Shown: positions 38,478 to 53,300 of the stretch, in pieces
Position numbering within the stretch: the stretch's first letter is position 1
How the letters are laid out: each line of letters opens with the position of its first letter
Source of the DNA: Nymphaea colorata
Lineage: Eukaryota; Streptophyta; Magnoliopsida; Nymphaeales; Nymphaeaceae
Length of the DNA: 64,000 nt
Direction of reading: 5' to 3'
Assembly: GCF_008831285.2 (NCBI RefSeq)
Contig: NC_045138.2
Location: 1,621,143-1,685,142, forward strand
Program-made: the position numbers and the translations under genes
Notes under the pieces: model-generated
The model's input: the letters and a program-made list of their open reading frames with translations, nothing else
Told to the model about the DNA's origin: nothing
Databases searched by the model: none

Positions 38478-38790
38478 TACGCTAACGACCGCCACGCGAT
38501 AGAACCAACGAAGAGTCGGAGGGAATTTGCAGAGCAAGGCGACGAAAGCGAAGGACGTACCCCCGGAAACGGGCGATCCGCTGGGGAGGGGGGGATATGA
38601 AATTGGCTCCGGGACCAGAAATCGACGGTCAAGGACCGAGGTGAGAGGCCGACAGGCTCTCGTCGGAAATCTAGGGCTCGCTTCGATCGCGCTTCGTCCC
38701 TCCCTCTCCTGCTCTCTCTCACCTCTGCTCGATCCAATATTACGCCCGAATTAATGGAGTATTTGAGTTCCGGTGGATCCAATAAATAGG
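38478..38790 (-). promoter_or_regulatory. putative HAC promoter and noncoding first exon
   Basis: A GC-richer island stands out from AT-rich flanks. On the minus strand a TATTTAT TATA-like motif (about 38782-38789) precedes a CT-rich leader, which ends at a plausible donor AATTTG|GTAATT near 38478. Splicing from here to the acceptor at 36003 would place the leader directly in front of the HAC ATG. A further leader exon near 36110-36175 (after TTTGCAG) is possible. This is inferred from sequence only. Confidence 0.45.
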
Positions 38791-38859
38791 GGAGTTTGGT
38801 GGCTGGAAACGGGTCGGGTACGGATCCGGCAATCGATCGCATCTGTTCTCATCAATTGG

Positions 38860-39483
38860 AGGAGAATGTGGCTCGGCCTAGTTCATCTGTGACAGTATTT
38901 TTCATTTATTTAAGTACTGGAACTTTGAATGCTGCAGTCTGTCGGATGTTACATCACTAAAAATTAAAATTCTTTCAAGCGTTTGATGCTTTGGAATTTT
39001 CATTTTTCGAATCTTAATTCCTCCTCAAATTAAAACGAAAACAAAATTTCAGGATTCAAGTTCTTGATTCTGAAAACAGAATGTCTCCCTTGTTTAATAA
39101 ATTCGATTTCTTAAAAAAAGAAGCATTTTGATTTTATAATTTTATAATTCAGAATATCTCAAATGCCTCCCTAGTAAAAAAGCACGGCAGTCTTTTGTCT
39201 TTAGCAACGATTTGTAATCTATTTAGTGATATTTTTAAAAAATTTTGGTCATCTCACAACTATCTAGCAGACGGCAGCATTAACTCTTTCATTTATATAT
39301 TATATATATATTTTAGCAATCTTTTTCTCAATATATATTATATTGTCATCAAATATATTTCTATCGGTCGTTTAAGGGAATGCATAGACGTGATATATGT
39401 GTCTGAAATGTACAATTAAAAAACGAAATTATTACTTAGACATACTTAGCAGATTTCCTTAAAAAGGAAGTATATATATATAT

Positions 39484-39514
<31 letters not shown>

Positions 39515-39965
39515 TGTGTGTGTGTGCATGTGTATATGTCTAGGAGAGGGGGTGAGATTGAATTTTGCAAGTGTCACATCGTTTCACAAATAAAAGGCTT
39601 GATGCCATGCACGTCATTTCCATGAATAGACTTGATTCTTCTTCATAACTAGGAGCTTATGTGAGACAGAACATGTTTCATCAAATGTGGATTTGGTCCA
39701 TAAGAAAAGAATGAAACCATTTCAGGACACTTGTAACAAGAATGTCACATCTTTTAAACATAGTCTTTAATGAATAGGCCTTAAAGAATACAGTGTTCCA
39801 GTTATCAAATGCCTTTTTCAATACATATCCATGTTCCTTGAAAAAATCTACATAAAAAGAACGCAAATCCATATTACTTGGTCTGATCTTATTGACACAA
39901 AAAATTGCAAGTGAGCAGTTTATTCACAAGGTTTGAGTTGTTCTTATCAGCTTTGTGTTTGTAAT
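38860..39965. other. intergenic, low-complexity
   Basis: AT-rich spacer upstream of HAC with a (TTTA)n(TG)n microsatellite at about 39472-39530. No gene is supported. Confidence 0.5.
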
Positions 39966-39971
39966 ATATAT

Positions 39972-40441
39972 TATTCAAGTGAGCATAGTCTTGTCAAGCA
40001 AACAAGTACATGGAAGAAACATCCCTTGTTTGATTCCTATGGATACTAGTTCTTTGTACTGCAAAGCAAAAGATAGGATTGCCACTATAGTTGACAAGTA
40101 AAGGTGAACATGAGCCGAGTCGAGCCCGAGTTCAGTCGGCTCGAGCTCGGCTCGACTAATGAAACCTCGAGCTCGAGAATGGCTCGATGGAAGTGGTTCG
40201 AGCTTGACTCGGCAATTACGTGTTGAGCTCGAGTTCAACTCGATTAAGGCTTGACAAACTCATTTTAATAGAATTGATATTTATCGTTACGTATTGAGCT
40301 CGAGCCGAATTATTCAAGGGAGCATAGTACAACTGGTCAAGCAAACATGTTCATGGAAGACATATCGCTTGTTCGATTCCTATGGATATTGTTTCTCTGA
40401 ACTGCAAAGCAAAAGATAAAAGCACTACTCTAGTTGACTAG
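39972..40441. repeat. direct repeat pair of about 130 bp flanking a GAGCTCGAG-rich insert
   Basis: The segment 39972-40099 reappears at 40311-40441 in the same orientation. Landmarks are TATTCAAG(T/G)GAGCATAGT, GTCAAGCAAACA, GATTCCTATGGATA and ACTGCAAAGCAAAAGATA. About 211 bp of different sequence separates them. Confidence 0.85.
40100..40310. mobile_element. possible MITE, GCTCGAG-rich
   Basis: The insert between the two direct repeats starts near GAGCCGAGTCGAGCCCGAG and ends with GAGCTCGAGCCGAA, so its ends are roughly inverted copies, with further GAGCTCGAG motifs inside. Exact termini and target duplication are unclear. Confidence 0.4.
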
Positions 40442-41257
40442 TGTATAGTACCCAATCGTATAAGTGGCGAAGTCAGAAAAATTTTATGGAGAAACATTGA
40501 TTCACATGTTTTCATACTTGAAGAGATACTTATATGTATAACAAAGTAAATATTAAATGATCTCAATGTAAAAGTGAAAGAAACTTTAGAAGATAGTGTG
40601 GTGCCCACACCAGCCTAGATGTCAAAACTTGGCAATCGTTGGATAATGTTTATTCGTCTAAAATCTAATTCAAGTATCAAACGACAAAAAATTCAACTTT
40701 CTCAATGACAGCTTTCTCCATAACGATTAACGAACTCCTACCCGTAGTACTGGTCGCTAGTCATACTCAATCTCAAGTACGAGACTGATTTCACTTCATT
40801 CTGCAGATGCTCGGAAAGTTATAAATACACAGATCAGTGTCGTGTCCGTTATGTGCTTTTGAAGACAAACGTTACACAAGAAATTTGAAAACATTAATTA
40901 GGTTAATCAAATTGCTTATATCTTATGTGTGTATATATATATATATTAACACTAAAGAGAGAGAGGGAGAGCTTGTAAAATATGTGAACTATGTAAATAG
41001 AGGCACTATATATAATAAGAAGATTGGAAGATGGGTATTAAGTTGAAAAAAAATAAAAAATAAAGCATGTTTTTGAAAGACATAAAGACCCCTAACACGA
41101 GGAAATAAATCAATTTCCTTAACCAAGGCTTTTCGACTTCGTTATATGGGTATTTCCATCCCCTAAAAAATAAGTTTGTGTTATATTTTTTTTTCAACTT
41201 AATGTTCACATTCTAATATCCTTAAAATTGATGGTTCATAAATTTCATGTCCAGTAT

Positions 41258-41347
41258 AGTATATAACATAGGTTGTAAAAGATTTCAAATATACTAAATG
41301 CTAGTATATAACATAAGTTGTAAAAGATTTCAAATATACTAAATGCT
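41258..41347. repeat. nearly perfect 45-bp tandem duplication
   Basis: Copies 41258-41302 and 41303-41347 both run from AGTATATAACATA to TACTAAATGCT and differ at one base (G to A), so the event is recent. Confidence 0.97.
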
Positions 41348-41703
41348 GAATGTTGTCAGATGATTAAAAACTAAAGTAACAATATATTGCTAATAAAAAG
41401 TTGACACATGAATATTAGCCAAGGGTGGAGGCGGCTCTAGGCACTGCATGGGCAATTGCCCATAGAGACCAACAAAAAATATTATTTTAGTATTGGTATT
41501 TCTAGGTAATTTTCTCATTTATATATTGATGTTTCTTAAAAATTTAAAATTTTATAAAGAGAGACCCATAGCCAGAATTTTCTATCTCTACCCCTGACAT
41601 TATCAACCGTTAATGACATTTTTAACAATGGTTTTATTGTCATTTTAATAACGAATATTTATTTTTTAATTGTCTGATAGCATCCAATGTTTGGCAATTT
41701 TCA

Positions 41704-41786
<83 letters not shown>
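41704..41786. repeat. (CA)n(TA)n microsatellite
   Basis: A short CA run passes into a TA run of over 60 bp. Confidence 0.95.
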
Positions 41787-41787
<1 letters not shown>

Positions 41788-42214
41788 CTAGAGACTTGCA
41801 ATGTTATTCATACCAACAAACATTTTAGTTTTTGTTCCAAGATGAAAATATATACTACAAGATATTAATATAGTAGTATAGTTCTTCCCTTTAGTTCAAG
41901 TACATAAACATTTGCCACAAAATTTATTTATTCAATTAAAAATACCAATGCCCTTGGTGTCAATTTTAGATATTTGCGAAGTTAGGCCGATACATTTCCA
42001 CCTATCGGTGGCCTTAAAATTTAATTGTTATAATAAACAAATAACCATTCATGCAGCTAATTTATAGTAATTTTATAAAACAATATCTTAGGTTCTATAA
42101 TGATGTTTCATTTAGCTGGAACTTCGGTTTTGTGTATCGACAAACACGATCTTCAGTTAAATCTAACTATTCGTTATCAACTAGTAATCATATAGTGGGG
42201 CAACATATCGTCAA

Positions 42215-42288
42215 GACCGCATAGCGCAGTGGATTAGCGCGTTTGACTTCGGATCAAAAGGTCCTGGGTTCGACTCCCAGTGTGGTCG
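42215..42288 (+). tRNA. tRNA-Arg(UCG): tRNA-Arg, anticodon UCG (nuclear)
   Basis: This 74-nt cloverleaf starts GACCGCA, paired with TGTGGTC (one G:U), followed by discriminator G. The D arm TAGCGCAGTGGATTAGCGC is the A box. The anticodon stem TTTGA/TCAAA closes CTTCGGA, giving anticodon TCG. The T arm GGTTCGACTCC is the B box. There is no intron and no encoded CCA. It is a solitary gene between the HAC and SAC loci. Confidence 0.95.
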
Positions 42289-42308
42289 CTTCTCCTAAAC
42301 GCGAAACG

Positions 42309-42313
42309 TTTTT
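42309..42313 (+). terminator. Pol III terminator of tRNA-Arg
   Basis: A run of five T lies about 20 nt past the tRNA 3' end. A longer T run follows near 42365-42379 as a possible backup. Confidence 0.65.
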
Positions 42314-42477
42314 CATGTCACATCCAAACCTTTTTACCTGATTCCAAAAAAAGGGAGTTTGGCTTTTTTTTTTTTTTCGTTTTTCATTTTAATGCTGATT
42401 CCGCATTGAAGAATAATGTTTGAATACAACTGGGTCCCCGCAGTTTGTTGGGATGCAAATAATTGGACTCTATTGCT

Positions 42478-42645
42478 ACTCTGGGCATCAGGCCGGCCCG
42501 GTAAGGAGCCGGGTTCGGACAGGCTGGGCTCGAGTCCGCCTCAACTATGCAAACTCGAGTTGGGTCTGATTAAATTAATATATTTTTTAAATATAAAATA
42601 ATATATAAATATAATTAATCGTGATCATATATATATATATATATT
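42478..42645. mobile_element. relic of the 19128-type MITE
   Basis: The sequence CTGGGCATCAGGCCGGCCCGG followed by CAGGCTGGGCTCGAG, GATTAAATTAA and AT-rich DNA parallels the reversed right half of the element at 19128-19446. Only one end is evident. Confidence 0.45.
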
Positions 42646-42649
42646 ATTT

Positions 42650-44350
<1,701 letters not shown>

Positions 44351-44354
44351 AGAA

Positions 44355-47300
44355 TTATACCTTTCTGCCCTCCTCCCCGATTATCCATCTGGTTAATCTG
44401 CTTGGGTCTGCCGCAGAAAATTTGCAGGTGGCAGTGATCCCAAGGTCTGATCCTATATGCTCATACTCCCTTAATGCTGCTTCCATCTCTAACGCAACAT
44501 TATTGTCATCTGCTCCTTCCATTATTGGCAGCTGCAAGACTTCTGCGTAGTGTTTCTCCTTCTCTGGCTCGTGCTGGAATGGCTCCAGAGCAGGGCCCTG
44601 CTTGTATTACAAATTTTTGTCTTTGTTCAATACATCTCATGTATTATGAATTCCAGGAGATTGTAGTGACCATATAAAGCCAGTAATCCAGGATAATACT
44701 ATGAAATATCATGTTTTCAAAGCCTTATCAAGAGCAATATAAAGAATTTTAAAAAAGTGATAAAATTAATCAAATTCCAAAAAAGACAAAAAGTATTCAT
44801 GATGTTCACAAGAGAAAACTAACTTCACCCTTTAACTGTTCAATGTTTAACAGTACATTGTTTCAGAAAGATCCCTGAGATTTTTCTCAAGAAAAAGTTG
44901 CACAAGCATTTGTGGCTCTAACTCAAATGCTAAATTTGCAATGAATCCCTGAGACCTACATTACAACCTATTAGTGAACAAACTTGCAACAGAGTCGGCA
45001 TTGTATCAATTCATGTGAAAACATTTATGTCAAAACAAAAAGACAAAGGCATCTTTGTGTTTGTATTTGTTTTTTTTTTTGTTTCTTGCTTCAAAAATGC
45101 ATCTCAGACATAGAGACAAGCACTACTAAACAACTATGGCATCTAGTCTTTCCAACTTTGCCAATCATTTTCAGCAGTGTATGCATTAATAAGCATGATC
45201 ATGGTTTCTAAATCAAGACCACAAAGTACTTTAGCACATCAAATAAACACTACAGGTAGGTTTTAGATTGTAATGCCTAATCCTGCAAATTGAATCAAAA
45301 CCTACCTGACATAGTTCTGCATAATGCAAGTATATTTCACTACTTTCATCTTGGTCAAACAGAAGGTTTCCATCGTACAAACTATTGCTGTTGCCGCCAG
45401 AAGTCATTGCAAGGTACCTAAAAAAAACACCACATAGAAAAATAATGAAGTTCGGAGAAAAATAATGAAGTATGCCTACATAGACAAAGACAAGATGCAT
45501 ATAGCAAAAAATTATATAATTTAAAAAAATGACACATTACCGAGAGTTTCAATAAGTTTAACAGATAAAGATAAAAATCCCAAGAACCAAAGGGGTTGAG
45601 TAGCATGCATCAACCCAAAAGAAGATAGGTGTTGGCTAACCCTTCTGGTATCAGTTATATTTGAACGTCATACTAATGCAGTCAGAATCATCATTGACTG
45701 CAATTCTATCTAGTAGAGAAATAAAGGAGAAAGAAAACAACAAAAACTAATGTGAGTAAGGTACAGTCGCATGAAGGTAAAGAGTAACCTAAATCAATAG
45801 AAACATGCTGCCTTGTCCTCTAAAGTCTAAATGCAACATGCACCATTAAAATAAAAATTACTATATGTTTATCATATAACCCACCTCTGGAAGATATCCT
45901 CCTCACACACATCACCAGAGAAAAGCCAACTTAATTCACAGAAATTATCTGCACTCATGTCCTCTTGAGATTTCATGGCTGTGCTGTCCTGTGACGAAAA
46001 TTTTGAAACACTGGAGTTGTCCCCATACTTTCTTTGACCAAACAGCCAGTTGGGACTCTTCAGCTGAATCTCACTGCAAATGGAAAAGAAACATTTAACA
46101 AAGACCAGGTTTTATGCTACAGCTACCAACATAATACCATCCAAGAGAGCAGCAAAGCTCAAAAAAGGCATACAGCAGCACACTTGAGATGAGAAAAGTT
46201 AAAGAACTACACTAACTAACAAAAAATAAACAGGAAGCAGAGAAAGACTCAGCACTTCACGACACCTTAAAGCATATTACTGAAGACTGGAAGCATTTTA
46301 TAGATAAATACTTGTTGGAAGGAAGATTTAACCAACAAATGAATTAAAAGATGTGGATGCCCAACTTCAAGCAAAACCAGAGGATCACTCGTCTAAATGT
46401 TTCAGACATTTCTATCCATCAGGGAGAACAAACCATACGCTGCATCAGGAGCCATTCCGGAAATGCTTGAAGCAACTTTAACATCAGGTTCACGGGAAAG
46501 CCGCACATTCTTTATTGAACTGCAGGTTCTTTCAATCAATTTGTCAAATGATGTTAATTTCATTCTGGAGAAATCTTCTCTACAAGCTGGAACAGGGTAC
46601 AGATTAGTTCCGGCTCCTATGATAGACATAGCATCTGGCGATAAGCTGCATAACAGCAAATAAACAAATGAAAGAAAATGTTATCAATGCAAGTAAACTA
46701 CTAAATTGTATTACGTTGAGACAAACATGCATACTCAAACAAAACATAAGAATAGCAATCAACGAGAATAGCACTACCTGTTATACTGGGCTGACTCCTC
46801 GCCCATCCCAGATACATGAAGATAATAATCTGAGTCCAACTCCCATAAAGCTGGCTTTCCCTCTTGAGGTTGGAAGTACCCCAAAAACCTAATCACAAGA
46901 AATTTAAGCCAACATGGCAAATACAGACTAATAATAATTTCCAAAACCAAATCAATGGAATCAATAGACAATCACACAACCAAGTAGCATTTACAGAATC
47001 AATTTGCCTCAGATCAAATACACACAATGTAAAACACATGAACAACCCAGAAGGAAGAATACAAGTTCATTGCGTCTTGCTTTTCACCATCCGTGTAAGT
47101 ATTGCTATAGTAGCGTTTTATTGATTTTAGGAACTCGCGTGACTGAGTTGTAGCTTTCCACTTTCCTTGCCTTTCAGTCAAAACCTGGTTCATGCATGAA
47201 ATCAACTCCTGCTAATGTTTGTATAAATCCCAATCTCAAACACTAGAAGTGGGGGAGGCGCTAGGGAGAAGAGGGAGAAAAGGTGAGGTATTGGAGGAAG

Positions 47301-50300
47301 GAAACATACAGTATTATGTGCAGCAGAGCCTCCATATTGAAGTGCAAGAGCATCACCCATACTCTGATACATATCTGTAAGTGCTTCAGAAATGCTACTA
47401 TCTGGATCCACTTTAGGCACATCTGACAAACCCATTGCATGTAATTGACGGCCTAAAGCTGCCAATCCATAGGCATACTGAGCAACATTTGTACGATCCA
47501 AGCAGTCAATGCAATTTGTACGCAACACACCATTCTGGAAACGAGGTTCTGAGCCTGTATCCTTAGTGCTCTTTTGCTGTTGATCAGCTTCATTCTCTCT
47601 GTCTCGATTTGACATTGAGTTTAAATAGTCAGTCACACCTCCAATTTTTGCCAGCTCAACAGAGTTTGTTCTGAAGTTTACAAAGAAGAAACTGTATGAG
47701 AAACTAGGAATCTCCAACGAGCTACACTATAAATTTTATAATTCCATGAGTGAGAGCCAGAATGCTCAAGAAACATTTTCAGTTGGACAACAATGTGATA
47801 CAAATCTAGAGAAAACCATTGACACGATTCAACAAGTCCTACAGAAAGTCTAGGCAACATTGCAAGACATTTCAGAACACCATTCACATCATTCAATAAG
47901 TTCTATGAAAACCCCTCTGCTGAGATGCAATCAAAATTCACAAAGTTGACTACAGGAGAATTTACAATTAGCTGAAAATTTATCAACTGGGATCTGCACA
48001 CCTGCAGTTTGTCAATTAAGAAAAAAGATGAGCTATAGTGTGTTATTCCTAATATGGTACTTTCTAAAGACAACTACACATTCTGCAGAAAGAGCCACCT
48101 GGAAAGCTAATGCAGGGAATTTCATGTAGATCAATTTAAATGTGTACAGAAATTTGAAGTTCATGATAATCCCATTTTCCAAGCAAAAGTTCATACTAAG
48201 AATATCAGTTCAATACACCACATAATTGGCCTCTAAACATGGAAGAGTAGTAGGGTATACTAGTCCTTCTTATCTACATTAAATCAAAAGCATGATAGTT
48301 CCTGCCAAAAATCTGAGACTATCCAACCATCTTCAAAACCCAGAAAGTTAAAGAGCTAACTTCCTTTTTGACTTGAGCAAACCAAGCCACACTCTTCAGA
48401 TGACAAACTTTCTTGCTTAAACATATCATGTAACATAGAGGACTTAATTCATGTGTGTTGAAGTATTTTGATGGTCTTGGAACCGGGTCTGGACCTGGAC
48501 CCGATCCAGGTTGTAGCTCTAATTGGGCATTACTTAAGTCTTTGTAACCCTCATTTTTGTGTGTAAATGAAATTTTTAGTGAGAGAGTGTCTGGCTGCAA
48601 GTGAGCGCCAGGTATTCCCTATCGTGATTTTTTATCCCTCGAGTAGAGGGTTTTCCACGTTAAGATCTTTTCATCCAGTTTTTCCTATTTTCTACAATGT
48701 GCTTATATTAAATAATGAATAGAAACCGTTGAACTGCAAGCTGACATGAAAACCAACATAGGAGATGAAGTATGGACTATAAATGTTCAGGATACTAACT
48801 TAATGCAAACCTGTAAAGTATGATATATAAGAGCTAACCTTGTACTTGTCCGACTCAGTTGATTCATTCTCTTTTTAGGTACAGTGCGCTTTCCACTGTA
48901 GTAAAATCCAGTCAAATCAAGTGCTTCACTTGCTACAGCACCCAAAACTGCCAACACATTGGCCGACTTGCTGTCGGACACAATTCATAAAGAACAGGCT
49001 TATCAGCTTATAGAAGACATGATGCACAGATACTTCATTTAAATCACACACCTCTTAGCAAATTTATGGAAGTCCCAGTGAATAAACTTCAGATGCTTGT
49101 CTTCTGGAAGGATCTGGTTTAGATATCCAACAGCACTTGCAAATTCACGCCTCAACATCATTTCTCTGGGCCGTTTCTCAACTGTCTATTTTTCAGACAT
49201 GAGTTAGCAGGCTGAGGCTTACTCTATGATTTGTTAAAAGAATAATTTCATTTCCATGCTAAAATGCGTGGGACACAGATCACTTTATCTGAAAAACAAG
49301 AATGTCAAGAAAGGCTGGTAAAAACAGGGAAATATGAGAAACTCGTGAAAAAGCTCTTTTAAGAAGTCTGTCAGCAATCAGAGAAGAGCTCATAGAAAGT
49401 GCGTATCAGTTTAATGATTCCAAGGCTATCTAGCAAGTCTTGAAAAGAGTACTCCATAACCCTACGTCAATAAGGGAGTGCACAATACTATGCTTTTGTA
49501 CAACAACAAATTTCTGGAAAGAACTGGAAATTTTGAGAACAAGATGCATTGGCCTCTTGAGCACAGTAGCAACCCACCTTAATTAAGTTCAGCACAATGA
49601 TCGGATTCCCATATCTGCAAGCAAGGTCTTCAAAATGCAACTTTGTCGCTTGGTATGTTGGATCATATCGCTGCACTAAAACAAAAAAGCAACCAAACGG
49701 TTCAAGAGAAACTCAAGAAATGAGCGACTGCAATGCAACTAGGCATATAAAATTATAAATCAATGAAAAATGCACAAAGTTCAAAAATTCTTTAACTTAC
49801 AGATTATATCAGGCTTGGGGCTGAACCTAGAAGTCTCCTGCGACCAGAATAGAGGAATTGAACCTCGCATCTGAACCACTGAACTCATTTTTCCCTTGAA
49901 AGACCCAGCCTCCTCATCAAGGACTATCTGTTCTGTTTCAACATCATTTGCCACACGGCCTCTATCATTAACTCCTCTCTTCAAGTATCTGCCAATCATA
50001 CAAAAATGTAAATTGAAGCCGCCAGCAGACGTTATTCCAGACATTTGAAATATTAAAACATATCAAGGAAATATTTAGCATCACTTGAAACATGACCAGA
50101 TGTGGCAACATCACAGATGTAAGACTTGACATGATTCAAAAATATGGTTTAGAGTCTTTAGACAGTCAAAGGGGTTGGCCTAATGGGAAGGGGTGCAGCT
50201 GCTAGGTGGGGCAGTCAGCACTTCAAGTCCCATATGTCCCACATTCTTGCACAAGCCAAAGCATGACATATCTCCTGGGTTTAAGGAGGTGGCACTCACA

Positions 50301-53300
50301 GGGGTTTTTACCACTGTTCCTAAGAGGGTCAGGACTAGGTTTCCCTTTGATATCATCAGAGCTAAGAGGAAATGTCAAAGTCAAGGGCATCTCTGTACAT
50401 ATTTTTACAATATATTATCTCTGAGTCTCTGACTAAACGAGCAATAGCACAACAGCCTATGCATTCCCTCAACATAATTGATTCACTACAGCACTACAGG
50501 GAGGCGGTGTTGCAGGAGTTTAGTAAACAACGATAACAACATTCTTCTTTGGCTATGGATTCCACATTGCAAGCCAATAACAAACACATTCCAGAAGAGA
50601 AAATATAAAATTATCAGATGAAACAAATGCCTCTGGAAAAGGCACCAAGGCAACAAACTTATGGCAATTAAAGGATGACCTTTTGATCTACAAAAATGCA
50701 AAAATGCACAATTAGTTACTTCTATAATACCACAGTTGAGATATGATTTGAAATATGGTTACCAGGTTGCCCAGGTTCCATTCACCTATGGATGACAATG
50801 GTCCAGGTTCAGATTTAAAAAGAAAAAAGGAAAACAAATGCTGAACCTTATTAGCTGGGTTTGTAAGTCAAATATGAATCACATTATGCTGTGCTAGTTT
50901 TCAAAAATCAAATAAGGATTTGGATTAACTGAAGAACTAAATCTGATTGAATAGTTGATATCACGTAAAAGGTTGCCCCTTCAACAGGAACAAGAGATGC
51001 ACAATCGCACATTCTCTATCACCCAGCACACCACACAGATACCTATTTTCTCCTGTGTGTTAACTGCATGCAATATGCATCAATTCTTTCGTCCACTTTC
51101 TCAGTCTTACTTTCAAATCAGCCCAATAACATACCAGATTTCAGGTTGAACCTCAATCTTGCGATGTTTAATCGAACAAAGAATGGTTTCGGATGGAATA
51201 GGAATGTGAATTTAGTAAGGTTAAATCCAACCAATTCTGCTTTTACTAAAGCCTACATCCAAGCCAAGTCCAATCCATTTGTATTTGCAGTTGCATAATG
51301 ACCCTAGTATGGTTGGTTAAACTTAAAGGACATGGTAATTATGTTAATAATTTAAAATTCATGTATACTGAAATACTTTAGAGAACAAGGGATGAATATG
51401 GAGTTGATACAGGTGTCCTCTAAATAATTAGACCACCAACTTGTCTTGAAAAACACAAAATCAAGGTTATACCGATCAACAAGCATTTTCTGTCGAATAT
51501 CAGATAATATTTGACACTTACCAATTATCATTTTTCCTTTTGCAAAATGGTTCTTGCATTATATAAACTCTTTGCTTTGCATCAGTATATAAACAAATCA
51601 CTACTCAAGCCCCAACAATTTCTTTGAAAAAGGGAAATTACCTTTCACAAGAATAATCATATAAATGCAATAAATGCTAAATCTAAGTATTTGAGATGAC
51701 ATGTACCTTGTTCCTGCAAAATGACGGGAACGTCGAGAGATGAGACATACAGCAAACTCCCTCCCAAATATTGATAGTCTGACCTGCCATAATAAACATA
51801 ATTTTTGAAAATGCAGAAAATAATGCAGCTGATAGGAGACAGAAGCTTCACGAAAACAGAGGCCTGTGCACTGTCCACACATGGACACCCACCCCATGAA
51901 GTTGTAAGGTTTCAAAACCTACTGACCCAGGCCTCAACTTGGAGTGAATAGACTCATGGCTCGCTGGGCCAACTCGGCGACTCACCTTGTTTTGGCAACT
52001 TCATTTTTCCCATACAGTATACTTACATATGCATAAAATAGTGATTTTAATTCATTATAACACTGATATATTACACATAATATGCAAAATAATTTATAGG
52101 TATATACAAGTTACAAGCTTTGGTAATATATCTAGTACAATACATAATTACTGTATATAAAGTTTTGGAACCATTTGCACAGTATATTTGTGTGATTGTC
52201 AGGCATATAGCCGATGGGTTGGAGAAAGTTCAGGAGGGGTTTTTAGAGTCGGGCCAGCAGGGACAGAGTCTTCCCTGCATAAGAGCGAGTTATGTTTGTA
52301 GGTTGATGGATCGGGTGGATGATGAATCTCAATAACCCACCCATAATACTGGAACAGAGTATATAAGTCTTAAGGGGGAGTTAACCCTAATCATAATGAC
52401 AATTATTGACTTTCTGGTGGATGCTGTGCTTTCACGAGAGCTGTGTGCATGAGTTAATCTCCCATGTTAGCGAGAGGCTAATAGTGATATACACACATCA
52501 TATCCATGACTAACTCGGTTAAACCCTATGTCACATAGGTACGGGTGCGGGTACGGTTGCCGGTGCGGGTACAGGTACAGACCATTTTTAAAAAACTTGG
52601 GTACGGGGGTACGGCCGTACACACACATGTATATATGTCAAAAAATTTCAAACCGAATAACATATTTAGACATATATATATAAAAAATTACAAACATAAT
52701 AACATATTCATAAATCATAATCCAAAATTTATCAGTCTTGATTCTCATTTTCCTCAGTCGCGTAATTAACATTCAAAATACATCAGCTTTGTTAATTCTC
52801 ATTCTCCTCAGTCACATCATCAAGATTAGAAGGAACAACAAGTTCTGTAAGATCCATATTAAGAGCATGCAAATCATGTTCTCCTTCAAGGTCTACGTCA
52901 ATGTCCTTTGGATTAACATCCCAATACTTGGATGATCCTGAACTGCAAGTTGCAACAAAATCAAAATATGATTTAAGTTAATATTAATTTTAAACAACCA
53001 ACAAAATAATAATATACATATGTATTATGTATACATATCAAAGATACGAAAAGAAAGAAATACCTGTAATCATCTGAAGTACGTGAAAGTAAGCATAGGT
53101 TGGAGAGGACATAAACTAAATCTTCTGCTCGCTTACTAGTTAGCTGATTTCTCTTGATGTTGTGAATTTGAAAATAAGTGCTCCAATTTCTTTCACAACA
53201 TGAAGAGGTTGCAGGTTGAGATAATAACTTCAATGCAAGTTGATGGAGATTTGGTGTCATGCTCCAAAACATAACCACCAATGAACAAGATCTTCTTCAT

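Larger units (their letters stand above)
40445..42210. other. intergenic region before tRNA-Arg
   Basis: No gene is supported. The region holds a 45-bp tandem duplication, a long TA microsatellite, and at about 41420-41580 a segment bounded by GGGTGGAGGCGG and CTACCCCTGAC that may be a decayed MITE. Confidence 0.5.
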
